A stretch of DNA of 64,000 nt, from the NCBI RefSeq assembly GCF_001423105.1, contig NZ_LMNV01000003.1:260473-324472 (forward strand), in the 5' to 3' direction. Within the stretch, counting starts at the first letter, position 1; every line of letters begins with the position of its first letter. The notes beneath the pieces are model-generated. The model was not told the DNA's origin. It did no database searches and saw only the letters and a list, made by a program, of their open reading frames with translations. A program made the position numbers and the translations under genes. The stretch is from Frondihabitans sp. Leaf304 (GTDB lineage Bacteria; Actinomycetota; Actinomycetes; Actinomycetales; Microbacteriaceae). Shown one piece after another: positions 39,822 to 48,432 of this stretch.

Positions 39822-40739
39822 ATGGATGTCAAGCGTCTCGAGCTCCTCCGCGAACTCGCCGAGCGGGGCAGCATCGCCGCGGTCGCCAAAGCCACGCACC
39901 GCACCCCGTCGGCCGTGTCACAGCAGCTGAAGGTGCTCGAACGCGAGGCCGGCACACCCCTCACCGAGCGGCAGGGGCGGGGTCTCGTGCTGACCGGGTC
40001 GGGGCGCGTGCTGGCCCAGACGGCGGCCGATGTCGCAGTCGCCCTCGAGCGCGCGCAGGCCACCTGGGACGACTTCCTCGTGGCACCCCAGGGGGAGGTC
40101 ACTTTGGCGACGTTCCCGACGGCCGGACAGATGCTGCTTCCCGGGCTGCTCAGGACCGTGGCCGAGACGCCGGGCCTGGCCGTGCGCGCATCCGACCACG
40201 ATCCGGCCACCCTCGCGTTCCCCGACCTCACGGGCGACTTCGACGTGGTCATCGCGCACTCCCCCGACGGTGAGCGAAGCTGGCGCGGTCGAGGGCTTAC
40301 GATCGTGCCCCTGCTCCGCGAACCGCTCGACATCGCGCTCCCCGCCGACCACCGACTCGCCGGCCGCGCCTCGCTGGCCCTCGAAGACCTCGTCGGCGAG
40401 AGCTGGATCGGCGTGCCGAAGGGCTACCCGTACGACTGGGTGTACCGCGAGATCGAGCGCATCACCGGCACGGCACCGCGCATCTCGCAGCGCTTCAGCG
40501 ACACCCGCATCACCGAGTCGCTGGTCGGCGCCGGCCTCGGCATCGCCGTGCTCCCCCGCTTCACGTCGAGCGGCGTCCGCGACGACATGGTGCTGCTGCC
40601 GCTCGAGGGGATGCGCGCAGTGCGCTACGTGTCGGTCCTGCTCCGTCCCGATCGCGCCGAACGGCCGTCGGTTCGCCGCGTCGTCGACGCCCTTCGCGCC
40701 GAGGCCTCACGAGTGGCTTCGCTGCACGGCACGGTCTAA
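39822..40739 (+). CDS. LysR-family transcriptional regulator
   Basis: The 305-aa protein has a winged-HTH (about 1-60: LELLRELAERGSIAAVAKATHRTPSAVSQQLKVLEREAG), a linker helix and a two-subdomain periplasmic-binding-like effector domain (about 88-300: GEVTLATFPTAGQMLLPGLL, DVVIAHSPDGE, SLVGAGLGIAVLPRF). LysR regulators typically control a divergent neighbour; here that is the 37-aa ORF. Promoter TTGCAA-18-TAGGGT lies 19 nt upstream of ATG 39822. The inducer is not predictable. Confidence 0.92.
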   Translation: MDVKRLELLRELAERGSIAAVAKATHRTPSAVSQQLKVLEREAGTPLTERQGRGLVLTGSGRVLAQTAADVAVALERAQATWDDFLVAPQGEVTLATFPTAGQMLLPGLLRTVAETPGLAVRASDHDPATLAFPDLTGDFDVVIAHSPDGERSWRGRGLTIVPLLREPLDIALPADHRLAGRASLALEDLVGESWIGVPKGYPYDWVYREIERITGTAPRISQRFSDTRITESLVGAGLGIAVLPRFTSSGVRDDMVLLPLEGMRAVRYVSVLLRPDRAERPSVRRVVDALRAEASRVASLHGTV

Positions 40740-40762
40740 AGAGACGAGGATCCGTGCAGGGC

Positions 40763-41152
40763 CTACGTCGCCTCGTTGTCGTAGGGCGGCGCCTCGCCTG
40801 CAGACAACGGCACCACCGTCGCGCGCGAGCTGCGGGTGGGCAGCCCCGCCGCCACAGCCGACGCCGCGGCAGCCGACGCCGGGGTCGAGATGACGGTCGT
40901 GGGCTCGTCGAGGAGGGCATCGCGGATGATGCGACGGGGATCGTACTGACGCGGATCGAGCTTCTGCCAGTCGACGTCGTTGTACTCCTCGCCCATCTCC
41001 TCTTTCATGCGCGCCCGGGCCGTGTCGGCCATGCCCCGAACGGTTCGGACGAGCTGGCCGAGCTTCTGCGCGTAGATCGGAAGGCGTGTGGGCCCCAACA
41101 GCATGACCGCGATGAGCGCGATCACGAAGATCTTGTCGAAGGAGGGCAACAC
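40763..41152 (-). CDS. tatB: Sec-independent translocase protein TatB
   Basis: The 129-aa protein has the TatA/B layout: N-terminal helix SFDKIFVIALIAVMLLGPTRLP with the hinge Gly-Pro near residue 20, then an amphipathic helix (YAQKLGQLVRTVRGMADTARARMKEEMG) and a long disordered tail. The acidic residue near the N-terminus (Asp6) and the LGPTRLP hinge favour TatB over TatA. TatB cooperates with TatC to export folded proteins with RR signals, such as EfeB at 52020. GTG 41152 follows a TAGTCT -10 by 6 nt. tatA/tatC are not in this window. Confidence 0.88.
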   Translation of the reverse strand: MLPSFDKIFVIALIAVMLLGPTRLPIYAQKLGQLVRTVRGMADTARARMKEEMGEEYNDVDWQKLDPRQYDPRRIIRDALLDEPTTVISTPASAAAASAVAAGLPTRSSRATVVPLSAGEAPPYDNEAT

Positions 41153-41158
41153 GTGAAG

Positions 41159-41164
41159 AGACTA
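41159..41164 (-). promoter_or_regulatory. -10 hexamer TAGTCT, leaderless-type promoter of tatB
   Basis: On the minus strand TAGTCT, then CTTCAC, then GTG 41152. Confidence 0.5.
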
Positions 41165-41215
41165 ACGGCTCGAACCTCGGAGCGCCCCCTAGAGTTGACC
41201 GACGAGGAGTAACGA

Positions 41216-41842
41216 GTGCCACACAAAGAGTCCAGTTGGAAGTTCGCCGAAGAACTGGTCACCGAGAGCGACGCCATCGGTCTTGCGCGCCAGCACTCCC
41301 TCGAGGCGGGTGTCGAAGCGGTCTCGCCTGGTGTCGGTGCGCAGCTGGCGCTGACCACCGCCCTTATCGGCGCCAAGAACATCATCGAGATCGGCACGGG
41401 TCTCGGCGTCTCCGGCCTGTGGCTCATGGCGGGAGCGCCCTCCGCCACGCTCACGTCGATCGACAGTGAGGTCGATCATCAGCAGACGGCTCGCGAGACG
41501 TACGTGCTCGCCGGCATCCCGGCCAACCGCGTGCGGCTGATCGCCGGTCGTGCCCGCGAGGTGCTGCCGCGGATGAACGAGAACTCCTACGACGTGGTCT
41601 TGATCGACGCCGACCCCGAGGGCGTCATCGAGTACGTCGAGCACGGCCTCCGGCTGGCCCGCACGGGCGGAATCGTCCTCGTCGCTCATGCCCTCTGGAA
41701 CGGCCGCGTGGCCAACCCCGCCGCCCGCGAGCAGATCACCGCCGACTACCGCACGCTTCTCACCGAGGTCTCGACGTCACCGGCCGTGATCAGCTCGCTC
41801 GCGACCGCCGGCGACGGACTGCTCCAGCTCGTCAAGCGCTGA
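41216..41842 (+). CDS. Class I SAM-dependent O-methyltransferase
   Basis: A 208-aa methyltransferase of the catechol/caffeoyl-CoA O-methyltransferase type (Rv1220c-like). The SAM-binding motif I is IIEIGTGLGVSGLWLM (about 57-72), followed by LTSIDSEVDHQQTA (motif II Asp), LIAGRAREVLPRM and YDVVLIDADPEGVIEYVEHGL (metal-binding Asp region). It is cytosolic and its acceptor is unknown. GTG 41216 is preceded by GAGGAGTAACGA, a normal RBS, unlike many leaderless neighbours. It is divergent from tatB, the same association found in mycobacteria. Confidence 0.9.
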   Translation: MPHKESSWKFAEELVTESDAIGLARQHSLEAGVEAVSPGVGAQLALTTALIGAKNIIEIGTGLGVSGLWLMAGAPSATLTSIDSEVDHQQTARETYVLAGIPANRVRLIAGRAREVLPRMNENSYDVVLIDADPEGVIEYVEHGLRLARTGGIVLVAHALWNGRVANPAAREQITADYRTLLTEVSTSPAVISSLATAGDGLLQLVKR

Positions 41843-41859
41843 CGCGGGCACGCAAAAAC

Positions 41860-41886
41860 GCCCCGCACGTTCTGTGCGGGGCGTCT
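41860..41886. terminator. Bidirectional terminator between O-methyltransferase and DUF3117 genes
   Basis: ACGCCCCGCAC-gttct-GTGCGGGGCGT is a perfect 11-bp stem with a 5-nt loop. A-run on the plus-strand 5' side gives a T-run for minus-strand transcripts. It sits between convergent gene ends (41842 and 41898). Confidence 0.9.
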
Positions 41887-41897
41887 TCTGGGGGCCG

Positions 41898-42074
41898 TTA
41901 GGAAGCGGCTTTGACGACGCCGGCTAGGGCGTCGTGCAGCTCTTTGGCCTCGTCATCGTTGACCGAGACCACCAGGCGCCCTCCGCCCTCCAGCGGAACG
42001 CGCACGATGATGAGCCGACCCTCCTTCACGGCCTCCATTGGTCCGTCGCCGGTCCTCGGCTTCATGGCTGCCAT
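41898..42074 (-). CDS. DUF3117 family protein (58 aa)
   Basis: A 58-aa protein that matches DUF3117: MAAMKPRTGDGPMEAVKEGR, then RVPLEGGGRLVVSVNDDEAKEL. It is a compact, charged cytosolic domain of unknown function found widely in actinobacteria (Rv1211-like). ATG 42074 is preceded by GAAAGGGGAC. It is monocistronic, ending at the strong hairpin 41860-41886. Extensions of this frame upstream are antisense shadow of the mannosyltransferase gene. Confidence 0.9.
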   Translation of the reverse strand: MAAMKPRTGDGPMEAVKEGRLIIVRVPLEGGGRLVVSVNDDEAKELHDALAGVVKAAS

Positions 42075-42169
42075 CAGATAGTCCCCTTTCGCGGAATGCT
42101 CATACCTATTATCGGTGATTTGCAGGCCAGTCCCTAAACGTCGGCCGTCAGGCGTCGCCGAACCGCCTG

Positions 42170-43420
42170 TCACGGGGGTGTCCAGTCGTACCCGTTCACC
42201 CACCAGCAGTAGTAGAGCCAGATCCACTGGGCGACGACGAAGACGGCCACGAGGCTCACGCGGAACACCTTCGACCGCGGAACGGCGAGCGCTCCGAGCA
42301 GCGGGAAAATCGGCATCAGCACACGGAACGTCGACGACTGCGGAAAGAACACCGCCAACAGGTAGAGCACGTAGGCAACCACCCAGAACCGCAGGTCGAT
42401 GGGCAGACGCCGTGCCCATGGGGTGACGAGGAACAGCCCGAAGAGGACTACCGCCACGACGAGGAAGACCACCCCCGCACCACCCGGCACCCACCAGTTC
42501 GCCCCCTGGACCCACGAGGTAAAGGGCAGGAGGTGGCCGTAGCCGATGTAGTCGGCGCGCCATGACAGCTCGGTGGCCGTGTAGGCGTCGAGACGGCCGG
42601 TGACGATGGCCGCCACGACGGGCCAGGCCAGACCGAAGACTCCCGTGGCTATCGCCACGACTCCGACTTTCAGACGCTCCCGAGGCGAGAACGGCTCGCT
42701 CTCCCGCCGGATGTACCGGTGACCCCAGTGGAGCGCGAGCGCCAGCGCGAAGGCGATCACACCGGGCCGGGTGAACGACGCCACCGCGAGCACGAGCAGC
42801 ATCAACCCGTAGCGCCGCTGCAGTAGCAGAAGAAGCGCGACCGCCAGCAGCAACAGGAACAGCGACTCGGCGTACGCCACCTGCAGCAGCGGTGACAGCG
42901 GGGCCACACAGAAGAGCAACACTCCAAAGAGGGCCGACCCGCCGGGAAGGAACCGGACGAGGATCCGAGAGAGCACCAGGGCGGTCGCTGCGGCCGCCAG
43001 CACCGACACGAACGCTGCCGTCGGCGCGAACGATGCTCCAGTCAGCTCCATCAGCCCACGGGTGACCACGGGGTAGACCGGGAGGAACGCCCACTGGTTC
43101 TGCGCGACGTGCCCGTCGGCGGTGAGCGGCAGCACGCTCGGATACCCGATCTGGGCGACGATGTAGTACCACTGGCCGTCCCAGATCTTCGCAAAGCTCG
43201 CGTAATCGGGTCGAGAGACGGTCCAGGGGTTGGTCGCCTGAGCGCCGGCGAACCCGAGCAGAAGCGCCGTGCTGACGAAGCGCGACGCCACGAAGATCAG
43301 CAGGACCTGGGCCCACCACGGCAGCCGGTCGACGATCGCGCGAACGCGTGACAGCGGCGTCGCCGCACTCACCTTGCTTCGCGCCGAAGGACGGCTACCG
43401 GTGATCAGGCCGTCAGCCAC
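42170..43420 (-). CDS. PIG-V-like mannosyltransferase family membrane protein
   Basis: A 416-aa polytopic protein with at least nine hydrophobic helices. The first luminal loop contains FAKIWDGQWYYIVAQIGYP, the WDG-WY motif of PIG-V-like polyprenyl-phosphate-mannose-dependent transferases (GT-C fold), and QNQWAFLPVYPVVTRGL. Later SRILVRFLPG and SFTRPGVIAFALAL segments are also family-like. Such enzymes add mannose to lipids or glycans on the outer face. GTG 43420 overlaps the dapE stop by 16 nt, so it is cotranscribed with dapE. Its acceptor is unknown. Confidence 0.85.
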   Translation of the reverse strand: MADGLITGSRPSARSKVSAATPLSRVRAIVDRLPWWAQVLLIFVASRFVSTALLLGFAGAQATNPWTVSRPDYASFAKIWDGQWYYIVAQIGYPSVLPLTADGHVAQNQWAFLPVYPVVTRGLMELTGASFAPTAAFVSVLAAAATALVLSRILVRFLPGGSALFGVLLFCVAPLSPLLQVAYAESLFLLLLAVALLLLLQRRYGLMLLVLAVASFTRPGVIAFALALALHWGHRYIRRESEPFSPRERLKVGVVAIATGVFGLAWPVVAAIVTGRLDAYTATELSWRADYIGYGHLLPFTSWVQGANWWVPGGAGVVFLVVAVVLFGLFLVTPWARRLPIDLRFWVVAYVLYLLAVFFPQSSTFRVLMPIFPLLGALAVPRSKVFRVSLVAVFVVAQWIWLYYCWWVNGYDWTPP

Positions 43421-44478
43421 GCCCTCAGCCCGCGCTCGCACTCGGTGATCTGCTCGAGCGCGACGCGCTCGTCGTCGGCGTGGGCCTTCATCGGGTCGCC
43501 GGGGCCGTAGTTGACCGCGGGGATGCCGAGGCCCGAGAAGCGCGCAACGTCGGTCCAGCCGTACTTCGGCTTGGCCTCGCCGCCGACGGCCTTCAAGAAT
43601 TCCTGCGCGAGGGGCGCGTCGAGGCCCGGCCGAGCGCCCTGTGCCAGGTCGACGATCGCGACGTCGTACTCGCCGAACAGCTCGTGGATATGCGCCACGG
43701 CCTCGTCGGCCGAGCGGCTCGGTGCGAACCGGTAGTTGACGTGCACCATGCACTCGTCGGGGATCACGTTGCCGGCGACGCCGCCGCTGATTCCGACGGC
43801 GTTGAGACCCTCGCGGTAGACGAGGCCGTCGACTTCGACCTGGCGCGCCTCGTAGGCGGCGAGCTTCGCGAGAATGGGCGCGGCCTTGTGGATGGCGTTG
43901 TCGCCGATCCAGGAGCGAGCGCTGTGCGAGCGGAGGCCGTAGGTGCGGATCTCGGCGCGGAGGTTGCCGTTGCAGCCACCCTCGACGCTCGAGTTCGACG
44001 GCTCCATGAGGATCGCGAAGTCGGACGCGAGCATCTCGGGGTACTCGCGAGTCAGGCGGCCGAGACCATTGAGCGCATCGGAGACCTCTTCGTGGTCGTA
44101 CCAGACCCAGGTGATGTCGACGTTCGGCTCGGTCAATTCGACGGCGAGCTTGAGCGCGACCGCGCAGCCGGCCTTCATATCGACGGTGCCGCGGCCCCAG
44201 AGGTAGTCGACACCGTCGATCGTCTCGTAGCGGGTCGGAACGTTGTCGTTGATCGGCACGGTGTCGATGTGCCCGGCGATGACGACCCGCTTCGCCCGGC
44301 CGAGGTTCGTCTTCGCGACGATGGCATCGCCGTCCCGGAAGAGCTCGAGGTGATCGCACCCCTCGAGAGTGGCCCAGATGTCGTCGGCGATCCGCTTCTC
44401 ATCGGCCGACACCGAGGGGATATCGCACAGCTGCCGGGTGAGGTCGATCGAGGAGACGGTCAGGTCGAGGGCTGGCAT
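43405..44478 (-). CDS. dapE: Succinyl-diaminopimelate desuccinylase
   Basis: A 357-aa M20-family di-zinc hydrolase that makes L,L-diaminopimelate from its N-succinyl form. Motifs: VIAGHIDTVP (His ligand and Asp), GRGTVDMKAGCAV (bridging Asp), VWYDHEEVSDALNG (catalytic/ligand Glus) and LMEPSNSSVEGGCNG; a final VNYGPGDPMKAHADDERV supplies the His ligand. The lid dimerisation domain (about 170-280) is present. ATG 44478 lies 6 nt after a TAGGCT -10. It is divergent from dapD, the preceding pathway step, sharing a 55-nt promoter region. Confidence 0.95.
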   Translation of the reverse strand: MPALDLTVSSIDLTRQLCDIPSVSADEKRIADDIWATLEGCDHLELFRDGDAIVAKTNLGRAKRVVIAGHIDTVPINDNVPTRYETIDGVDYLWGRGTVDMKAGCAVALKLAVELTEPNVDITWVWYDHEEVSDALNGLGRLTREYPEMLASDFAILMEPSNSSVEGGCNGNLRAEIRTYGLRSHSARSWIGDNAIHKAAPILAKLAAYEARQVEVDGLVYREGLNAVGISGGVAGNVIPDECMVHVNYRFAPSRSADEAVAHIHELFGEYDVAIVDLAQGARPGLDAPLAQEFLKAVGGEAKPKYGWTDVARFSGLGIPAVNYGPGDPMKAHADDERVALEQITECERGLRAWLTA

Positions 44479-44484
44479 GCGCAC

Positions 44485-44551
44485 AGCCTAGCCGGGCGGC
44501 GATAACGGGACCTCGGAGACGAACGCGACCCCGTCGGATCCTCGATACCCT
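44485..44551. promoter_or_regulatory. Divergent leaderless promoters of dapE and dapD
   Basis: Minus strand TAGGCT (44485-44490) is 6 nt from ATG 44478; plus strand TACCCT (44546-44551) is 6 nt from ATG 44558. The 55 nt between them must hold both -35 regions, giving room for joint control. Confidence 0.6.
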
Positions 44552-44557
44552 TTTGCC

Positions 44558-45514
44558 ATGAGTGCTTCTTCCGCCGCCTGGGGCTACGGCCTCGCCACCA
44601 TCGCCTCCGACGGCACGATCCTCGACACGTGGTTCGGCTCGCCCGTTCTCGGCGAGTTTCCCGCCGATCGCGACCCGGCTCTCGCGCCGGCCGAGATCGG
44701 CGAGCAGGCCGGCCCCGACGACCGCCGAGCCGTGACGCTCGAGCCCGTCACGGTGCGAATCGACCTCGAGGCGGCACCCGCGTCGACCCCCGACGCCTAT
44801 CTGCGCCTGCACCTTCTCAGCCACCTGCTCGTCAAGCCGAACACGATCAACCTCGACGGCATCTTCGCCCACCTGCCCGCGGTCGTATGGACGAACGCCG
44901 GCCCCGTGCACCCCGACGACTTCGGCCGGCTGCGCCGAAGCCTGCAGCGCGCGGGAATCCAGGCGACCGGCGTCGACAAGTTCCCCCGCCTGCTCGACTA
45001 CGTGCTGCCCGAGCGGGTGCGCATCGCCGACGCGTCGCGCGTGCGCCTCGGCGCTCACCTGGCACCGGGCACGACCGTCATGCACGAGGGCTTCGTCAAC
45101 TTCAACGCGGGAACGCTCGGCGACTCCATGATCGAGGGTCGCGTGTCGCAGGGCGTCGTCGTCGGCCACGGCTCCGACGTCGGCGGTGGCGCCTCGATCA
45201 TGGGCACGCTCTCGGGCGGCGGCACCCAGCGCGTCTCGATCGGCGACCGGGCCCTGCTCGGGGCGAACTCGGGCATCGGCATCTCGATCGGCGACGACAC
45301 CGTCGTCGAGGCGGGCCTCTACGTGACGGCCGGCACGAAGGTGGTCGTCGTCGGGTCAGCCTCCGACACGAACGGCAAGCAGCAGACGGTCAAGGCCGTC
45401 GAGCTGTCGGGCCGGGCCGGGCTGCTGTTCCGCCGCAACTCGCTGACCGGGGCCGTCGAGGTGCTGCAGCGCAAGGGCACCGGCGTGACGCTGAACGAGG
45501 CGCTGCACGCTTGA
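44558..45514 (+). CDS. dapD: Tetrahydrodipicolinate N-succinyltransferase
   Basis: A 318-aa left-handed beta-helix acyltransferase of the actinobacterial DapD type. The N-terminal domain (GYGLATIASDGTILDTWF) is followed by hexapeptide repeats from about 145: VRIADASRVRLGAHLAPGTT, VMHEGFVNFNAGTLGDSMIEGRVSQG, VVGHGSDVGGGASIMG, IGDRALLGANSGIGISIGDDTVVEAG. It succinylates tetrahydrodipicolinate in lysine/DAP synthesis. Leaderless start at ATG 44558. It is divergent from dapE, and dapC is also nearby (46989). Confidence 0.95.
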   Translation: MSASSAAWGYGLATIASDGTILDTWFGSPVLGEFPADRDPALAPAEIGEQAGPDDRRAVTLEPVTVRIDLEAAPASTPDAYLRLHLLSHLLVKPNTINLDGIFAHLPAVVWTNAGPVHPDDFGRLRRSLQRAGIQATGVDKFPRLLDYVLPERVRIADASRVRLGAHLAPGTTVMHEGFVNFNAGTLGDSMIEGRVSQGVVVGHGSDVGGGASIMGTLSGGGTQRVSIGDRALLGANSGIGISIGDDTVVEAGLYVTAGTKVVVVGSASDTNGKQQTVKAVELSGRAGLLFRRNSLTGAVEVLQRKGTGVTLNEALHA

Positions 45515-45529
45515 GCCAGGCATCCGCGT

Positions 45530-45597
45530 CAGCTAGTCGCAAAACGCGGGTTTAGTCGCGGAATGCCGCGACTAGACCTGCGGAACGCGACTAGCTG
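45530..45597. terminator. Nested palindrome at dapD-gltA convergent ends
   Basis: Outer arms CAGCTAGTCGC (45530-45540) and GCGACTAGCTG (45587-45597) are perfect 11-bp inverted repeats. Inner arms TAGTCGCGG (45553-45561) and CCGCGACTA (45566-45574) form a perfect 9-bp hairpin with a 4-nt loop. All four arms contain TAGTCGC or its complement. Likely acts as bidirectional terminator between dapD and citrate synthase. Confidence 0.7.
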
Positions 45598-45613
45598 TCG
45601 CACGCCAAGACGG

Positions 45614-46927
45614 TCAGCGACCCTCGGGCCAGTCGCGCTCGGTCGCTCCGACGTACAGCTGCTGCGGTCGGCCGATCTTGGTGGCCTTGTCGACGTTCAT
45701 CTCGCGCCAGTGCGCGATCCAGCCGGGCAGGCGCCCGATGGCGAAGAGCACCGTGAACATGCGCGGCGGAAACCCCATGGCCTTGTAGATAATGCCGGTG
45801 TAGAAGTCGACGTTCGGGTACAGCTTGCGCGAGATGAAGTACTCGTCGCTGAGCGCGACCTGCTCCAGCTCGAGGGCGATGTCGAGCAGCTCGTCTTTCA
45901 CGCCGAGGGCCGCGAGAACCTCGTCGGCGCTCTCTTTGACGAGCTTGGCGCGCGGGTCGTAGTTCTTGTAGACCCGGTGGCCGAAGCCCATCAGCTTGAC
46001 GCCCTCCTCCTTGTTTTTGACGCGCTCGACGAAGCGGGCGACGCCCTGACCGGAGTCGCGGATCTCGGCGAGCATCTTGAGCACGGCCTCGTTGGCGCCG
46101 CCGTGCAGCGGGCCGTAGAGGGCGGAGATGCCGGCCGAGATCGAGGAGTACATGTTGGCCTCGGTCGAGCCGACGAGGCGGACCGTCGAGGTGGACGCGT
46201 TCTGCTCGTGGTCTTCGTGGAGGATGAGCAGGCGTTCGAGGGCTTTCGAGAGCACCGGGTTGACGACGTACGGCTCGGCCATCGTGCCGAAGTTGAGCTT
46301 CAAGAAGTTGTCGACGAACGAGAGGCTGTTGTCGGGGTAGAGGAACGCCTGCCCGAGGCTCTTCTTGTGGGCGTAGGCGGCGATGACGGGCAGCTTCGCC
46401 AAGAGGCGGATGGTCTGGAGTTCGACCTGCGCCGGATCTTTGACGTCCATGGTGTCTTCGTAGAACGTCGACAGCGCGCCGACGGCCGACGACAGCACCG
46501 ACATCGGGTGAGCCGAGGCGGGCAGCGCATCGAAGAACCGGCGGAGGTCTTCGTGCAGAAGAGTGTGGCGGCGGATGCGCGCGTCGAACGAGGCGAGCTC
46601 GTCGGCGGTCGGCAGCTCACCGTAGATCAGCAGCCACGCGGTCTCGAGAAAAGTCGAGTTCGCCGCGACCTGCTCGATCGGGTACCCGCGATAGCGGAGG
46701 ATGCCCTCGTCGCCGTCGATGTAGGTGATCGCGCTCTTGGTGGCGGCCGTGTTCACGAATCCGGCGTCGAGCGTCGAGTAGCCCGTCTGCTTCATGAACG
46801 TCGAGATGTCGACGCTCGATGCCCCGTCGCTCGACGGGACGATCGGGAACTCGGCCGTTCCGCCCGGGAACGTGAGTTTCGCCGTCTGCTGCGTGGCCTT
46901 CTGGGCGTCGTTGGCAGTGTCAGTCAC
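45614..46927 (-). CDS. gltA: Citrate synthase
   Basis: A 437-aa type II citrate synthase: condenses oxaloacetate and acetyl-CoA, entering the TCA cycle. Catalytic/binding segments: LHEDLRRFFDAL, SAHPMSVLSSAVGAL (His-Pro-Met region), LHEDHEQNASTSTVRLVGSTEANMYSSISAGISALYGPLHGGANEAV (first catalytic His in LHGGAN), and VKLMGFGHRVYKNYDPRAK (Phe-Gly-His-Arg). The length matches gram-positive/NADH-sensitive hexameric forms. GTG 46927 has TAGGCT 6 nt upstream, giving a leaderless start. Confidence 0.96.
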   Translation of the reverse strand: MTDTANDAQKATQQTAKLTFPGGTAEFPIVPSSDGASSVDISTFMKQTGYSTLDAGFVNTAATKSAITYIDGDEGILRYRGYPIEQVAANSTFLETAWLLIYGELPTADELASFDARIRRHTLLHEDLRRFFDALPASAHPMSVLSSAVGALSTFYEDTMDVKDPAQVELQTIRLLAKLPVIAAYAHKKSLGQAFLYPDNSLSFVDNFLKLNFGTMAEPYVVNPVLSKALERLLILHEDHEQNASTSTVRLVGSTEANMYSSISAGISALYGPLHGGANEAVLKMLAEIRDSGQGVARFVERVKNKEEGVKLMGFGHRVYKNYDPRAKLVKESADEVLAALGVKDELLDIALELEQVALSDEYFISRKLYPNVDFYTGIIYKAMGFPPRMFTVLFAIGRLPGWIAHWREMNVDKATKIGRPQQLYVGATERDWPEGR

Positions 46928-46933
46928 TCGTTC

Positions 46934-46939
46934 AGCCTA
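46934..46939 (-). promoter_or_regulatory. -10 hexamer TAGGCT, leaderless-type promoter of gltA
   Basis: TAGGCT is followed on the minus strand by GAACGA and GTG 46927. Confidence 0.6.
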
Positions 46940-46988
46940 GTAGGAGGGGCAGCGGGCGCGAGCACCCCCGAGCGTAGGATCCGACGGC

Positions 46989-48089
46989 TCAGCCGGCGAG
47001 ACGACTCACGGCCGCATCGATCCGCTCGTCGGTCGTGGTGAGAGCGATGCGCACATGACGTGCACCGCTCACCCCGTAGAACGTGCCCGGCGCCACCAGG
47101 ATGCCCCGGTCGGCGAGCCACCCAACGGTCGCCCAGGCGTCTTCGTCGCGGGTGGCCCAGAGGTAGAGGCCTGCCTCGCTGTCGTCGATGCGGAATCCGG
47201 CGGCGACGAGGGCTCGCGAGAGCCGGTCGCGCCGCCCTCGGTAGAGCGCCTTCTGGGCGCGGACGTGGTCGTGGTCACCCAGGGCTGTCACCATGGCCTG
47301 CTGCACCGGCGCCGGAGGCATGAGACCCGCGTGCTTCCGCACACCGAGCAGCTGCCCGACGATCTCGCCGCAGCCGGCGATGAACCCGGCGCGGTAGCCC
47401 GCGAGGTTCGACTGCTTCGACAGCGAGTAGACCGAGATGACGTTTCGGCGGCTGTCGCCGATCACTCGCTCGTCGAGGATGCAGGGTGTCGCCGTGTCGT
47501 CGTACTCCGTCTCCCAGCCGAGCTCGGCATAGCACTCGTCGCCGGCGATGACGGCCCCGAGGTCGCGGGCACGGTCGACGGCGGCCTTGAGCTGCTCGAT
47601 GGAGAGGACTCGACCGTCGGGGTTGCCGGGGCTGTTGAGCCAGACGAGCTTCGTCGACCGAGGCCACTCGGCGGGGTCGTCGGAGGCGAGTGCGGTGGCG
47701 CCTACCAGGGCGGCGCCGAGTTCGTAGGTCGGGTAGGCGTTCGTCGGGTACACGACAGTGTCGCCCGGGCCGAGACCGAGCCAGAGGGCCATGCCGGCGA
47801 TGAGCTCTTTCGAGCCGATCGTCGGCAGCACGTTCGCGTCGGTGAGGCCGGTGACGCCGCGCCGTTCGGCATACCAGTCGATGATGGCGGCGCGGAGGGC
47901 CGGGGTGCCGGCGACCTGCGGATAGGCGTGCGCATCGGTCGCCTCACGCAGGGCGTCGCGCACGACGGCCGGGGTCGGGTCGACGGGCGATCCGACCGAG
48001 AGGTCGACGATGCCGCCCTCGTGACGGCGCGCAGTGGCCGAGGCGTCGGCCAGGGAATCCCACGGAAACTCGGGAAGAGTCAGAGCCAC
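46989..48089 (-). CDS. dapC: Succinyldiaminopimelate transaminase
   Basis: The 366-aa fold-type I aminotransferase resembles actinobacterial DapC (Rv1178-like). Segments: IVDLSVGSPVDPTPAVV, AYPQVAGTPALRAAI, LVWLNSPGNPDGRVLS (PGNPDG), VIAGDECYAELGWE and the PLP lysine in ISVYSLSKQSNLAGYRAGFI. It converts N-succinyl-2-amino-6-oxopimelate to succinyl-DAP between dapD and dapE steps. The ATG at 48089 follows the fdxA stop by 13 nt. The fdxA-dapC pair is typical of actinobacteria. Confidence 0.93.
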   Translation of the reverse strand: MALTLPEFPWDSLADASATARRHEGGIVDLSVGSPVDPTPAVVRDALREATDAHAYPQVAGTPALRAAIIDWYAERRGVTGLTDANVLPTIGSKELIAGMALWLGLGPGDTVVYPTNAYPTYELGAALVGATALASDDPAEWPRSTKLVWLNSPGNPDGRVLSIEQLKAAVDRARDLGAVIAGDECYAELGWETEYDDTATPCILDERVIGDSRRNVISVYSLSKQSNLAGYRAGFIAGCGEIVGQLLGVRKHAGLMPPAPVQQAMVTALGDHDHVRAQKALYRGRRDRLSRALVAAGFRIDDSEAGLYLWATRDEDAWATVGWLADRGILVAPGTFYGVSGARHVRIALTTTDERIDAAVSRLAG

Positions 48090-48102
48090 GCCGAGACGCC
48101 GA

Positions 48103-48429
48103 TCAGTGCTCGGCGGCCTGCGGCGGCAGAACCGAGATGACCGGGTGGTCGTGAGCGATCACGCCGATCTTGGCGGCACCGCCCGGAGAGCCGATCTCGT
48201 CGAAGAACTCGACATTGGCCTTGTAGTACTCGGACCACTTGTCGGGTAGATCGTCTTCGTAGTAGATCGCCTCGACGGGGCAGACCGGTTCGCAGGCACC
48301 GCAGTCGACGCATTCGTCGGGGTGAATGTAGAGCGAGCGTTCACCCTCGTAGATGCAGTCGACCGGGCACTCGTCGATGCAGGCGCGGTCTTTGACATCG
48401 ACACAGGGGAGGGCGATCACATACGTCAC
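48103..48429 (-). CDS. fdxA: Ferredoxin, 7Fe/8Fe type
   Basis: The 108-aa ferredoxin has an N-terminal cluster-binding set CVDVKDRACIDECPVDC and a second set CVDCGACEPVCPVEAIYYEDD, the pattern of 7Fe (3Fe-4S plus 4Fe-4S) actinobacterial ferredoxins. It carries electrons at low potential in the cytosol, partner unknown. The start is GTG 48429, 3 nt after the mshB stop, so it is in the mshB-fdxA-dapC operon. Confidence 0.95.
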   Translation of the reverse strand: MTYVIALPCVDVKDRACIDECPVDCIYEGERSLYIHPDECVDCGACEPVCPVEAIYYEDDLPDKWSEYYKANVEFFDEIGSPGGAAKIGVIAHDHPVISVLPPQAAEH

Positions 48430-48432
48430 GGG

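Noticed and set aside
41898..43319. Long frame fused to DUF3117
   Set aside because: Only the last 58 codons form a known domain with an RBS; the rest is antisense/out of frame to the mannosyltransferase.
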